The notes beneath the pieces were generated by a model. The model had not been told where the DNA came from. It saw nothing but the letters and a program-made list of their open reading frames with translations, and did no database searches. A stretch of DNA of 64,000 nucleotides, taken from positions 556,501-620,500 of the forward strand of contig NZ_JAKFGN010000003.1 in assembly GCF_021502575.1 (NCBI RefSeq), read 5' to 3'. Below are positions 24,719 through 32,185 of the stretch, piece after piece. A program made the position numbers and the translations under genes. The stretch is from Bradyrhizobium sp. G127. GTDB lineage: Bacteria; Pseudomonadota; Alphaproteobacteria; Rhizobiales; Xanthobacteraceae. Position 1 is the first letter of the stretch; every line of letters begins with the position of its first letter.

Positions 24719-26797
24719 ATGAGCGGACCATCCAACTACAACCCGCAAAATCCAGTGTTGAAATGGGTCGAGCGGCGTCTCCCGATCGGGGGGCTGATCC
24801 ACTCGTCATTCGTGGCTTATCCGACGCCGCGCAACCTGAACTACTGGTGGACGTTCGGCGCGATCCTTTCGATGATGCTCGGCGTGCAGATCATCACCGG
24901 CATCATCCTGGCGATGCACTACACGCCGCATGTCGATCTGGCCTTCAAGTCGGTTGAACTGATCGTCCGCGATGTCAACTACGGCTGGCTGCTGCGCTAC
25001 CTGCACTCCAACGGCGCGTCGATGTTCTTCATCGCCGTCTACATCCATATGTTCCGCGGCCTCTACTACGGGTCGTACAAGGAGCCGCGCGAGGTGCTGT
25101 GGATCCTCGGTGTCATCATCTACCTCTTGATGATGGCGACAGGCTTCATGGGCTACGTGCTGCCGTGGGGCCAGATGAGCTTCTGGGGCGCCACCGTCAT
25201 CACCAACCTGTTCGGCGCCATTCCTTACGTCGGCGACAGCATCGTGACGCTGCTGTGGGGCGGCTATTCGGTCGGCAATCCGACGCTGAACCGTTTCTTC
25301 TCGCTGCACTACCTGCTGCCATTCGTGATCGCCGGCGTCGTCGTGCTGCACGTCTGGGCGCTGCATGTGTCCGGTCAGAACAATCCGGCCGGCGTCGAGC
25401 CGAAGACCGAGAAGGATACGGTGCCGTTCACGCCTTACGCGACCGTCAAGGACGCGTTCGGCATGTCCTGCTTCCTGCTGTTCTTCGCCTGGTTCATCTT
25501 CTACATCCCGAACTATCTCGGCGATCCCGACAACTACATTCCGGCCAATCCGGCCGTGACGCCCGCGCACATCGTGCCGGAATGGTATTACCTGCCGTTC
25601 TACGCGATCCTGCGTTCGATCCCGAACAAGCTGGCGGGCGTCATTGCGATGTTCGCGGCGATCATCGTGCTGGCGTTCCTGCCGTGGCTCGACTCGGCCC
25701 GGACCCGCTCGTCGAAGTATCGCCCGCTCGCCAAGCAGTTCTTCTGGATCTTCGTGGTGGTGTGCATCGGCCTCGGTTATCTCGGCGCTCAGCCGCCTGA
25801 AGGCATCTACGTGATCGCCGGCCGCGTGCTGACGGTTGCCTACTTCGCGTACTTCCTGATCGTGCTGCCGATCCTGAGCCGCATCGAGACCGCGCGTCCG
25901 CTGCCGAACTCGATCGCTGAAGACGTGCTGAGGAAAACCGGCTCGACCAAGACGCCGATGGTTTCGACCATGATCGCGCTTGCGGTCGGCGGCGCGCTGA
26001 TGCTTGGCGCTGCCGGCAAGGCCAGTGCGGCCGATGACTCCCACGGGCTGACGCCGCCGTCGCTGAAGTGGTCGTTCGCCGGTCCTCTTGGCAAGTTCGA
26101 CCAGGGGCAGTTGCAGCGTGGCCTCAAGGTCTACAAGGAAGTCTGCTCGTCCTGTCACGGACTGTCCTACGTGGCGTTCCGCAACCTGAGCGATCCGGGT
26201 GGACCGGGCTATTCGCCGGCGCAGGCCGCCGCTTTTGCCTCCGACTACAAGGTCAAGGATGGGCCGAATGATGCGGGCGATATGTTCGAGCGCCCCGGCC
26301 GTCCGGCCGACTATTTCCCGTCGCCATTCCCGAACGAGCAGGCCGCGCGTGCCGCCAACGGCGGCGCCTATCCGCCGGACCTGTCGCTGATCGCCAAGGC
26401 CCGCGGTTACGAGCGTGGTTTCCCGCAGTTCGTGTTCGACGCCTTCATCCAGTTCCAGGAGAAGGGACCGAACTACATCGACGCACTCATGCAGGGCTAT
26501 GAGGAGAAGGCACCGGCCGGCTTCGCGCTGCCGGAGGGATCTTACTACAACAAGTATTTCCCCGGCCATTCGATCAAGATGCCGAAGCCGCTCAACGACG
26601 GTCAGGTGACGTTCGACGATGGCTCGCCGGCCACCGTGCAGCAGTATGCCAAGGACGTTTCCGCGTTCCTGATGTGGGCCGCCGAGCCGCACCTCGAGGC
26701 GCGCAAGCGGACCGGCCTGCAGGTCTTCATTTTCCTGATCGTGCTGTCGGGCCTGCTGTATTTCACCAAGAAGAAGGTCTGGGCCGACGCGCACTAA
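24719..26797 (+). CDS. fbcH: Fused cytochrome b / cytochrome c1 (FbcH polyprotein)
   Basis: 692 residues encoding two subunits of the bc1 complex in one frame. Residues 1-~405 are cytochrome b: haem ligand pairs His96/His197 and His110/His211 on two helices, and the quinol-site PEWY at 287-290. Residues ~411-437 form an internal signal peptide ([20 protein letters not shown], then ASA), after which cytochrome c1 begins with its haem site CSSCH at 476-480 and ends in a membrane anchor ([14 protein letters not shown]). In Bradyrhizobium japonicum the fbcH product is known to be cut into b and c1 after synthesis; the same is inferred here. Read-through from petA is likely, ending at the terminator at 26820. 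Confidence 0.96.
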   Translation: MSGPSNYNPQNPVLKWVERRLPIGGLIHSSFVAYPTPRNLNYWWTFGAILSMMLGVQIITGIILAMHYTPHVDLAFKSVELIVRDVNYGWLLRYLHSNGASMFFIAVYIHMFRGLYYGSYKEPREVLWILGVIIYLLMMATGFMGYVLPWGQMSFWGATVITNLFGAIPYVGDSIVTLLWGGYSVGNPTLNRFFSLHYLLPFVIAGVVVLHVWALHVSGQNNPAGVEPKTEKDTVPFTPYATVKDAFGMSCFLLFFAWFIFYIPNYLGDPDNYIPANPAVTPAHIVPEWYYLPFYAILRSIPNKLAGVIAMFAAIIVLAFLPWLDSARTRSSKYRPLAKQFFWIFVVVCIGLGYLGAQPPEGIYVIAGRVLTVAYFAYFLIVLPILSRIETARPLPNSIAEDVLRKTGSTKTPMVSTMIALAVGGALMLGAAGKASAADDSHGLTPPSLKWSFAGPLGKFDQGQLQRGLKVYKEVCSSCHGLSYVAFRNLSDPGGPGYSPAQAAAFASDYKVKDGPNDAGDMFERPGRPADYFPSPFPNEQAARAANGGAYPPDLSLIAKARGYERGFPQFVFDAFIQFQEKGPNYIDALMQGYEEKAPAGFALPEGSYYNKYFPGHSIKMPKPLNDGQVTFDDGSPATVQQYAKDVSAFLMWAAEPHLEARKRTGLQVFIFLIVLSGLLYFTKKKVWADAH

Positions 26798-26819
26798 GCG
26801 TCCCCTTATTCGAACCGCG

Positions 26820-26844
26820 AAAGGCCCCCGCGCGGGGCCTTTTT
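26820..26844 (+). terminator. Intrinsic terminator of the petA-fbcH operon
   Basis: AAAGGCCCC pairs with GGGGCCTTT around a CGCGC loop, followed by a T-run. It starts 23 bases after the fbcH stop. Confidence 0.88.
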
Positions 26845-26935
26845 GCTGCGCCAATGCTTCGATGCAGCATATTTCCGCAAGGCTGGCGTCCTGTGGTCCG
26901 CTCAACTAACGTTGGCGCTCCATGCTGAGGAGCAA

Positions 26936-27883
26936 ATGACGGGCGCGCCGATTGACGACATTCTGCTGAATATCAATCCGACGGGACAACTGGTCCTCGG
27001 CGGCGTGCTTGCGCTGATTATCTACGGCGTCGCGCTCGATCTGCGGATCGACGATTTCATCGAAGTGTTTCGCAGGCCGATCGCGCCGCTGGCGGGACTG
27101 CTGGCGCAGCTCGCGGTGCTCCCGGCGGTGACGTGGGCGATCACCATGCTGCTCAAGCCTCAGCCCAGTATCGCGCTCGGCATGATGGTGGTGGCCGCGT
27201 GCCCGGGCGGCAACATCTCGAACCTCATCACCCACATGGCGCGCGGCAACACCGCGCTGTCCATCAGCATGACCGGCGTGTCGAGCCTGCTTGCCATCGT
27301 GACGACGCCGCTCAACATCCTGTTCTGGGCCGCGCTCAATCCCGACACCGCCGCGCTGCTGCGGCAGGTCAGCATCGAGCCGCTGTCGTTCCTCGGTTCG
27401 ACCATGGCGATCCTGGGCATCCCGATGGCGCTGGGTCTTGCGACGGTGCATTACTGGCCGCGCCTCGGCCATCTGCTGCGCCGCCCGTTGCAGATATTGT
27501 CGTTCCTCTTTCTGATCGTGTTCATCGGCGGCGCAATTTTCAGCAATGCGCGCTACCTCACGACCTTCGTGCAATCGATCCTGCCGTTCGTCGTGCTTCA
27601 CAACGCCATCGCCATCGGGCTCGGCTGGGGTACCGCGCGGCTGCTGCGCCTCAGCAACTACGACACCCGCGCGATGACCATCGAAGTCAGCATGCACAAT
27701 TCGGGGCTTGGCCTGGCGCTGATCCTCAACCAGTTCGATGGCATTGGCGGCGCGGCGCTGGTCGCGGCAGGGTGGGGCGTCTGGCATCTGGTGTCGGGCT
27801 GGGCGCTGGCGGCGTGGTGGAAGCGCCGCGACCCGCATCCGCAGGACGCGGCTCGGGCGCAACAGACGGACGTGGCCGCATGA
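26936..27883 (+). CDS. Bile acid:sodium symporter (BASS) family transporter
   Basis: 315 residues with about nine or ten hydrophobic segments. The hallmark AACPGGNISNLITHMARGN near residue 86 and the second motif TIEVSMHNSGLGLAL near 247 identify the BASS/NTCP fold, sodium-coupled carriers of organic anions. The ligand is not predictable; bacterial members carry bile acids, pantoate or keto-acids. I used the ATG at 26936, preceded by GAGGAG, rather than the frame's first ATG at 26843, which lies next to the upstream terminator. It overlaps the epimerase gene by four bases. Confidence 0.9.
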   Translation: MTGAPIDDILLNINPTGQLVLGGVLALIIYGVALDLRIDDFIEVFRRPIAPLAGLLAQLAVLPAVTWAITMLLKPQPSIALGMMVVAACPGGNISNLITHMARGNTALSISMTGVSSLLAIVTTPLNILFWAALNPDTAALLRQVSIEPLSFLGSTMAILGIPMALGLATVHYWPRLGHLLRRPLQILSFLFLIVFIGGAIFSNARYLTTFVQSILPFVVLHNAIAIGLGWGTARLLRLSNYDTRAMTIEVSMHNSGLGLALILNQFDGIGGAALVAAGWGVWHLVSGWALAAWWKRRDPHPQDAARAQQTDVAA

Positions 27884-28863
27884 GCGAGGCGCACGGACAT
27901 TACGCGCGGAACGGCGGTGTGCTGGTCACCGGCGCGGCGGGGTTCATCGGCCGCTCGCTGATCGCCGAACTCGCGCGCGGCAATGTCAATTCCGAGATCA
28001 TTGCGCTCGATCTGCGCGAGGTCCCCGAACAGGAGCGGCTGGCAAACGTCATCTATCTTGCCGGCGACATTCGCGATCCCGCGTTGAAGGATATTTTCCA
28101 ACAGCACCGGCCGCAAACCATCGTGCATCTCGCATCGGTGGTCGCTGTCGGCGGCGATCCGCAGCTTGACTGGGAAATCGACGTGCTCGGCACCAAGAAC
28201 GTGCTGCAATGCTGCGTCGAGACCGCTGTCGAACATCTGATCGTGACGTCGAGCGGCGCGGCTTACGGCTACTACGCCGACAACCCGGTGCCGTTGCACG
28301 AGGATGATCCGCTGCGCGGCAACGCGGATTTTCCCTACGCGCGCAACAAGCGCGAGGTTGAGGAAATGCTGACCGAATGGCACGACCTCCATCCGCATCT
28401 GGAGCAGACCGTGTTCCGTCCCTGCACGGTGCTCGGACCCACGACCAGCAATCAGATCACGGCGATGTTCGAGCGGCCGGTGGTGGTCGGCCTCAGTGGC
28501 ACCTCGACGCCGTTCTCGCTGATCGCAGACAGCGACGTGGTCGCGGCGCTGGTGCAGGCCGTTCGTGATCCGAGGCCGGGGACCTATAATCTTTCGGGCG
28601 ACGGCGTGCTGAGCCTGCGCGAAATCGCGGCGCTCAATCAAAAATTCTATGTTGCGATTCCGGCGGGTCCGCTGAAATTTCTGCTGTGGCTGCTGAAATT
28701 CCTCCGCGTCACCAAGCTCGGCCCCGCGGCGGTCAAGTTCGTGCAGTACCGGCCGGTGCTGGCCAATGACAAGCTGAAATCCGAGTTCGGATTCGCGCCG
28801 CGCTACAACGCACGCGAGGTGTTCGAGCGCTATCGTGACGGGCGTCCGGAGAACGCGACATGA
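27880..28863 (+). CDS. NAD-dependent epimerase/dehydratase-type SDR
   Basis: 327 residues, an extended short-chain dehydrogenase. Cofactor site VTGAAGFIGRSL near residue 15, the catalytic Ser region IVTSSGAAYGYY, and the YxxxK pair (YARNK) near 148. No clear sugar-specific motif, so it may act on nucleotide sugars, sterols or another carbonyl substrate. It overlaps both neighbours (transporter upstream, FMO downstream) by ATGA, so the genes are translated together. The pathway is unknown. Confidence 0.88.
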   Translation: MSEAHGHYARNGGVLVTGAAGFIGRSLIAELARGNVNSEIIALDLREVPEQERLANVIYLAGDIRDPALKDIFQQHRPQTIVHLASVVAVGGDPQLDWEIDVLGTKNVLQCCVETAVEHLIVTSSGAAYGYYADNPVPLHEDDPLRGNADFPYARNKREVEEMLTEWHDLHPHLEQTVFRPCTVLGPTTSNQITAMFERPVVVGLSGTSTPFSLIADSDVVAALVQAVRDPRPGTYNLSGDGVLSLREIAALNQKFYVAIPAGPLKFLLWLLKFLRVTKLGPAAVKFVQYRPVLANDKLKSEFGFAPRYNAREVFERYRDGRPENAT

Positions 28864-30155
28864 CGACGCTCGTCATCGGCGCTGGCCCGGCGGGGCTTGC
28901 CGCCGTCAAAAGCCTGAAGGAAGCCGGCCTGCCGGTGCGCTGCGTGGAGAAAAACGCCGACGTCGGAGGGCAATGGCTCTATGGCTCACCCGCCAGCGCG
29001 GTGTATGCCTCGACCCATCTGATTTCCTCGAAGCGCACCACGGCCTATGCGGATTTCCCGATGCCGGAGGACTGGCCGGCCTATCCCGGCCATGCGCAGG
29101 TCTCGGAATATTTCAAATCGTTTGCGAAGCATTTCGATCTCTATCCCTCGATCAGCTTCAATACCGATGTTCACAAGATCGAGCAGCGTGACGGCAGCTG
29201 GCGCGCAACATTCAGCGACGGCACGAGCGACGATTACGAGAGCGTCATTTTCGCCAATGGCCATCTCAGCGATCCCCTGACGCCGAAGATTGCGGGCGAG
29301 TTCAGCGGCAAGCTGATGCACGCGAAAGATTACAAAACCGCCGACATTTTCGAAGGCAAGCGCGTTCTGGTGGTCGGCATGGGCAACACCGGCTGCGACA
29401 TCGTGGTCGATGCGATTCACCGCGCCAGCAAGGTGCTGTGGAGCGTGCGCGGCGGCAATCATTTCGTACCGAAGTTCCTCGCCGGCAAGCCGGCCGACGA
29501 GGGCAACCACAAGCCCAGGCGTTTTATCATCCCGAAGCGGCTGCGCTCGATGCTGCATGAACCGATCCTGCGGTTTCTGGTCGGGCCGCCCGAGCGCTTC
29601 GGCCTGCCGAAGCCGCAGCATCGGCTTTACGACAGGACGCCCATCGTCAATTCGCTGGTGCTGCAGCATCTGGGGCAGGGCGATGTGACCCTGCGCAAGC
29701 CGATCCGGGAATTTCGCGGGGATACCGTTGTCTTCGCCGACGGACAGGAAGACGAGGTCGATCTTGTTCTGCTCGCGACCGGCTACGAGATCACGTTTCC
29801 GTTTCTCGAAGATCTCTCCGAACTGAACTGGCTGCCGGAGCGCCATGCGCCGCGGCTCTATCTCAATATCTTCCCGTCGCGTCCGAATGGCCTCTATGTC
29901 GCGGGTTTGCTTGAAGGGGCAGGCGTCGGCTGGCCGGGCCGCGCGCTGCAGGCCGATCTGATTGCGGCCTATATCAGGGCGCAAAAGGAAAGCGCCGATA
30001 CCACGGCGGATTTTCGCGACAAGATCGCCGCCTTTCATGCTCGGCCTCCGGGCAAGGATCGCGGCGACCACGGTATTTTCGTCGACTTCCTGCAATACAA
30101 ACGTGATCTTCAGAAAGCCATCGCGAGCTTGAGCGTTCCTTCGCCCGCGGTATAA
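28860..30155 (+). CDS. Flavin-containing monooxygenase
   Basis: 431 residues. FAD site VIGAGPAGLAAVKSLKEAG at the N-terminus, NADPH site VVGMGNTGCDIVVDAI near 173, and between them the FMO fingerprint FSGKLMHAKDY (FxGxxxHxxxY). These enzymes add oxygen to N, S or carbonyl centres. The Tyr in the fingerprint favours FMO over Baeyer-Villiger type (Trp). Its ATG overlaps the epimerase-like gene; the dienelactone hydrolase follows after 26 bases. Substrate unknown. Confidence 0.9.
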   Translation: MTTLVIGAGPAGLAAVKSLKEAGLPVRCVEKNADVGGQWLYGSPASAVYASTHLISSKRTTAYADFPMPEDWPAYPGHAQVSEYFKSFAKHFDLYPSISFNTDVHKIEQRDGSWRATFSDGTSDDYESVIFANGHLSDPLTPKIAGEFSGKLMHAKDYKTADIFEGKRVLVVGMGNTGCDIVVDAIHRASKVLWSVRGGNHFVPKFLAGKPADEGNHKPRRFIIPKRLRSMLHEPILRFLVGPPERFGLPKPQHRLYDRTPIVNSLVLQHLGQGDVTLRKPIREFRGDTVVFADGQEDEVDLVLLATGYEITFPFLEDLSELNWLPERHAPRLYLNIFPSRPNGLYVAGLLEGAGVGWPGRALQADLIAAYIRAQKESADTTADFRDKIAAFHARPPGKDRGDHGIFVDFLQYKRDLQKAIASLSVPSPAV

Positions 30156-30181
30156 CCAGCCTGGAATTATCGGAGGACTTC

Positions 30182-30856
30182 ATGGGTACGACCATCACTT
30201 TCAAGCGTCCCGACGGCAAGGAAGCCAAGGGCTATCTCGCCAATGCCGCGCGCGGCAATGCGCCGGGCGTCGTCGTCATCCAGGAGTGGTGGGGTCTGTC
30301 GGCAAACATCAGGGCGCTGACCGATCGCTTTGCGCTCGCCGGATTCGATGCTCTGGCACCCGATCTCTACAACGGCGTGGTCGTGCCCTATCACGACACC
30401 GACGAAGCCAACAAGCAGATGGGGTCGCTCGATTTCATGGACGCCACCACCCAGACGGTGCGCGGCGCTGCGCAGTATCTCGCGCGCAACGGCGCAAAGG
30501 TCGGCCTCACCGGCTTCTGCCTCGGCGGCGCGGTGACGATCATCGGCTCGACGCGCATTTCAGAACTGGCCGCGGCCGTTGCCTTCTACGGCATTCCGCC
30601 GGAACAGGCGGCGAAGCCCGCCGACGTCAAGATTCCGTTGCAGGGCCATTTCGCAAACCGCGACGACTGGTGCACACCGCAGGTGGTGGACGCTTTCGAG
30701 AAGGGTCTGAAGGCCGCCGGCAAGACCGCGGAGTTTTTCCGCTATGATGCCGATCACGCCTTCGTCAACGAGGAGCGGGCGGCGGTGCATGACCGCGAAG
30801 CCGCGGAACTCGCCTGGGGCCGGGCCACGGACTTCTTCAAGAAGCATTTGGGGTGA
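30182..30856 (+). CDS. Dienelactone hydrolase family protein
   Basis: 224 residues, alpha/beta hydrolase. The DLH triad is complete: nucleophile Cys113 in GFCLGGA, Asp in ANRDDWC near 162, and His in DADHAFVN near 190, with Glu35 of IQEWWG as in carboxymethylenebutenolidase. The length is typical. TCGGAGGACTT precedes the ATG. It stands among a transporter, an SDR and an FMO, which suggests a small catabolic or detoxification module, but the substrate is not evident; DLH-like proteins also have roles outside chlorocatechol breakdown. Confidence 0.92.
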   Translation: MGTTITFKRPDGKEAKGYLANAARGNAPGVVVIQEWWGLSANIRALTDRFALAGFDALAPDLYNGVVVPYHDTDEANKQMGSLDFMDATTQTVRGAAQYLARNGAKVGLTGFCLGGAVTIIGSTRISELAAAVAFYGIPPEQAAKPADVKIPLQGHFANRDDWCTPQVVDAFEKGLKAAGKTAEFFRYDADHAFVNEERAAVHDREAAELAWGRATDFFKKHLG

Positions 30857-31326
30857 CGTTCACCATCTCCGATTTGCGTCAGCAACCGGCGTTTTTCGAC
30901 GCGGTTGCCGACCGCATCTGGCGGGGATGGTGGAAGGAGCGGGGCTTTCCGGCCGACTATATCGTCGGCCGCCTGCGCGAGAACATGTCTCCGTCGCCGA
31001 TTCCGTTCGCGCTGGTGGCGCATCGCGGCGACACGTTCATGGGCACGTCGTCGGTGATCGCTGCCGACCTTGAGGATCGTCCTCAATACGCGCCCTGGGT
31101 TGCTGCGGTCTGGGTCGATCCGAAATACCGGATGCAGCAGGTTGGCTCTGCGCTGGTCGGGCGCGCGGCAGAGGGCGCCTTCGCGCTTAATTTCCGGAGG
31201 GTCTACCTCTGTGCCCCGAAGGAAAGACGCCGGTTCTACACTCGCCAAGGCTGGACCCCGGTCGAGGAGAATGTCGGGGAGCGGAAAGTTACCGTGTTCG
31301 TGCGCGTTCCGGACGGCTCGCGGTAA
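30853..31326 (+). CDS. GNAT-family N-acetyltransferase
   Basis: 157 residues. The acetyl-CoA site is recognisable in WVDPKYRMQQVGSALVGRAA (QxxGxA type), preceded by LVAHRGDTFMGTSSVIAADL and followed by LCAPKERRRFYTRQGW. It begins at a GTG overlapping the dienelactone hydrolase stop by four bases, so it is translationally coupled. It is the last gene of the five-gene run and is followed by a long non-coding stretch. Substrate unknown. Confidence 0.85.
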   Translation: MTFTISDLRQQPAFFDAVADRIWRGWWKERGFPADYIVGRLRENMSPSPIPFALVAHRGDTFMGTSSVIAADLEDRPQYAPWVAAVWVDPKYRMQQVGSALVGRAAEGAFALNFRRVYLCAPKERRRFYTRQGWTPVEENVGERKVTVFVRVPDGSR

Positions 31327-32022
31327 ATCCGGATGTCGTCCCGCGAGGGGATGGGCTGCGACCGCGAAGGTGGATTTCGGGTTCGCGCCAAGACGCGCGC
31401 CCCGGAATGACGAGGAGTCGAAACATTTTGTGATGGGGATACCAATCCCCGCGCTTCAAACCTCTCTTAAGTTCGAAGCGTCCTGTTCGTGAGGGGCGCT
31501 TCTCGAGGGCGCTTTTGAAGCGGAACAGGATGCGGCGCCTGCGCGATGTGGATTCGCACCCACACGTCCGGGAGGCCGGGGGTCACCGTCCGGGCCAACT
31601 ACGTGGCTCTGCCTTCAATGGCTGGACGAGGACAGGATGAAGGCGGGCGAAAGCCTGCCGGATCGGAGGCGCGATACGCGCTCGTCCTGTCCCGGAAGCA
31701 CGGTCCCCCGGACACAAATCGCCGCGAATGGAGCGCCGTGAGGCGACGCGCTTCCTTTTCGCAGAGGAAGCGAAACAAGACATTTGCGCCTTGCGGCGCT
31801 CCATGCCCCTCGTTGTTGAGGGGCGAGACTGAAAGCAAAACTCGCGCGCGGCGCGGGAATAATGGCGCGTGGCTGTATGACAATCGAATCTGGAATTCGG
31901 GAATGGCGCGGGGACGACATGGAGAGAGATGGCGCCCGGCTATGACGAATTGTGAATGGGGCGGCCTGGATCCTGCATTGCTCCCCTTGACATCGCCTCG
32001 CGCCAATGATGTTTTGCCCGCC
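31327..32022. other. Long intergenic stretch with repeat-like, pseudo-coding sequence
   Basis: About 700 bases without a credible gene. 31331-31420 looks like a degenerate intergenic repeat (GTCGTCCCG ... CCGGAATGACG). 31615-31860 encodes, on the plus strand, a string such as KRNKTFAPCGAPCP that I associate with a low-complexity dispersed repeat of Bradyrhizobium relatives rather than with a protein. The frame has no ribosome-binding site or signal. The final part carries the trp promoter. Confidence 0.5.
31987..32016 (+). promoter_or_regulatory. Probable trpL promoter
   Basis: A perfect -35 element TTGACA at 31987-31992, with a weak -10 (GTTTTG, 32011-32016) 18 bases further. If correct, transcription begins at or next to the trpL ATG at 32023, giving an almost leaderless message as reported for rhizobial trpL. 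The -10 is poor, so only the -35 is convincing. Confidence 0.45.
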
Positions 32023-32070
32023 ATGAACACCGCATCCTGCCCAGCCCGTCTTTGGTGGCGCACCTTCTAA
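32023..32070 (+). CDS. trpL: trp leader peptide
   Basis: A 15-residue peptide, MNTASCPARLWWRTF, with two adjacent Trp codons (TGG TGG at 32053-32058), ending in TAA. It lies 115 bases before trpE(G) and is followed by competing RNA stems and a terminator. This is the layout of ribosome-mediated tryptophan attenuation known from Rhizobium and Sinorhizobium, where the leader RNA and peptide also act in trans. No Shine-Dalgarno is evident, fitting leaderless translation. Confidence 0.9.
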   Translation: MNTASCPARLWWRTF

Positions 32071-32137
32071 AGGTGGCCGGTGCGATTCCCGTGAATTTCA
32101 ATCGTCGAGGCCGTCATCGCAGAGCGACGGCCTTTTT
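32071..32137 (+). promoter_or_regulatory. Tryptophan attenuator (antiterminator and terminator)
   Basis: The terminator stem AGGCCGTC (32108-32115) with GACGGCCT (32126-32133) is followed by TTTTT. Upstream, GGTGGCCGGT (32072-32081) can pair with GCCGTCATC inside the terminator's 5' arm with one bulge, giving an antiterminator. GGTGGCGCACC within trpL can pair with this same segment, giving the anti-antiterminator. Stalling at the two Trp codons would favour read-through into trpE(G). Confidence 0.85.
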
Positions 32138-32185
32138 CGTTTGTCCTGTGTGGCGTTCCTCCAGCAAGTCTCGTAAGAGGACCAG

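Noticed and set aside
24806-26905. ~700-residue minus-strand open frame opposite fbcH
   Set aside because: Composition is Arg/His-rich shadow sequence. The cytochrome b/c1 motifs are on the plus strand.
31546-32070. Plus-strand open frame of 174 residues ending in the trpL sequence
   Set aside because: No ribosome-binding site, repeat-like content, and the last 15 codons are the trp leader.
32055-32097. tRNA-like stretch (7-base loop TTCTAAA between ACC and GGT, followed by GGTGCGATTCC resembling a T-arm)
   Set aside because: No acceptor stem or D-arm could be found, and the segment is fully explained by trpL and the attenuator.
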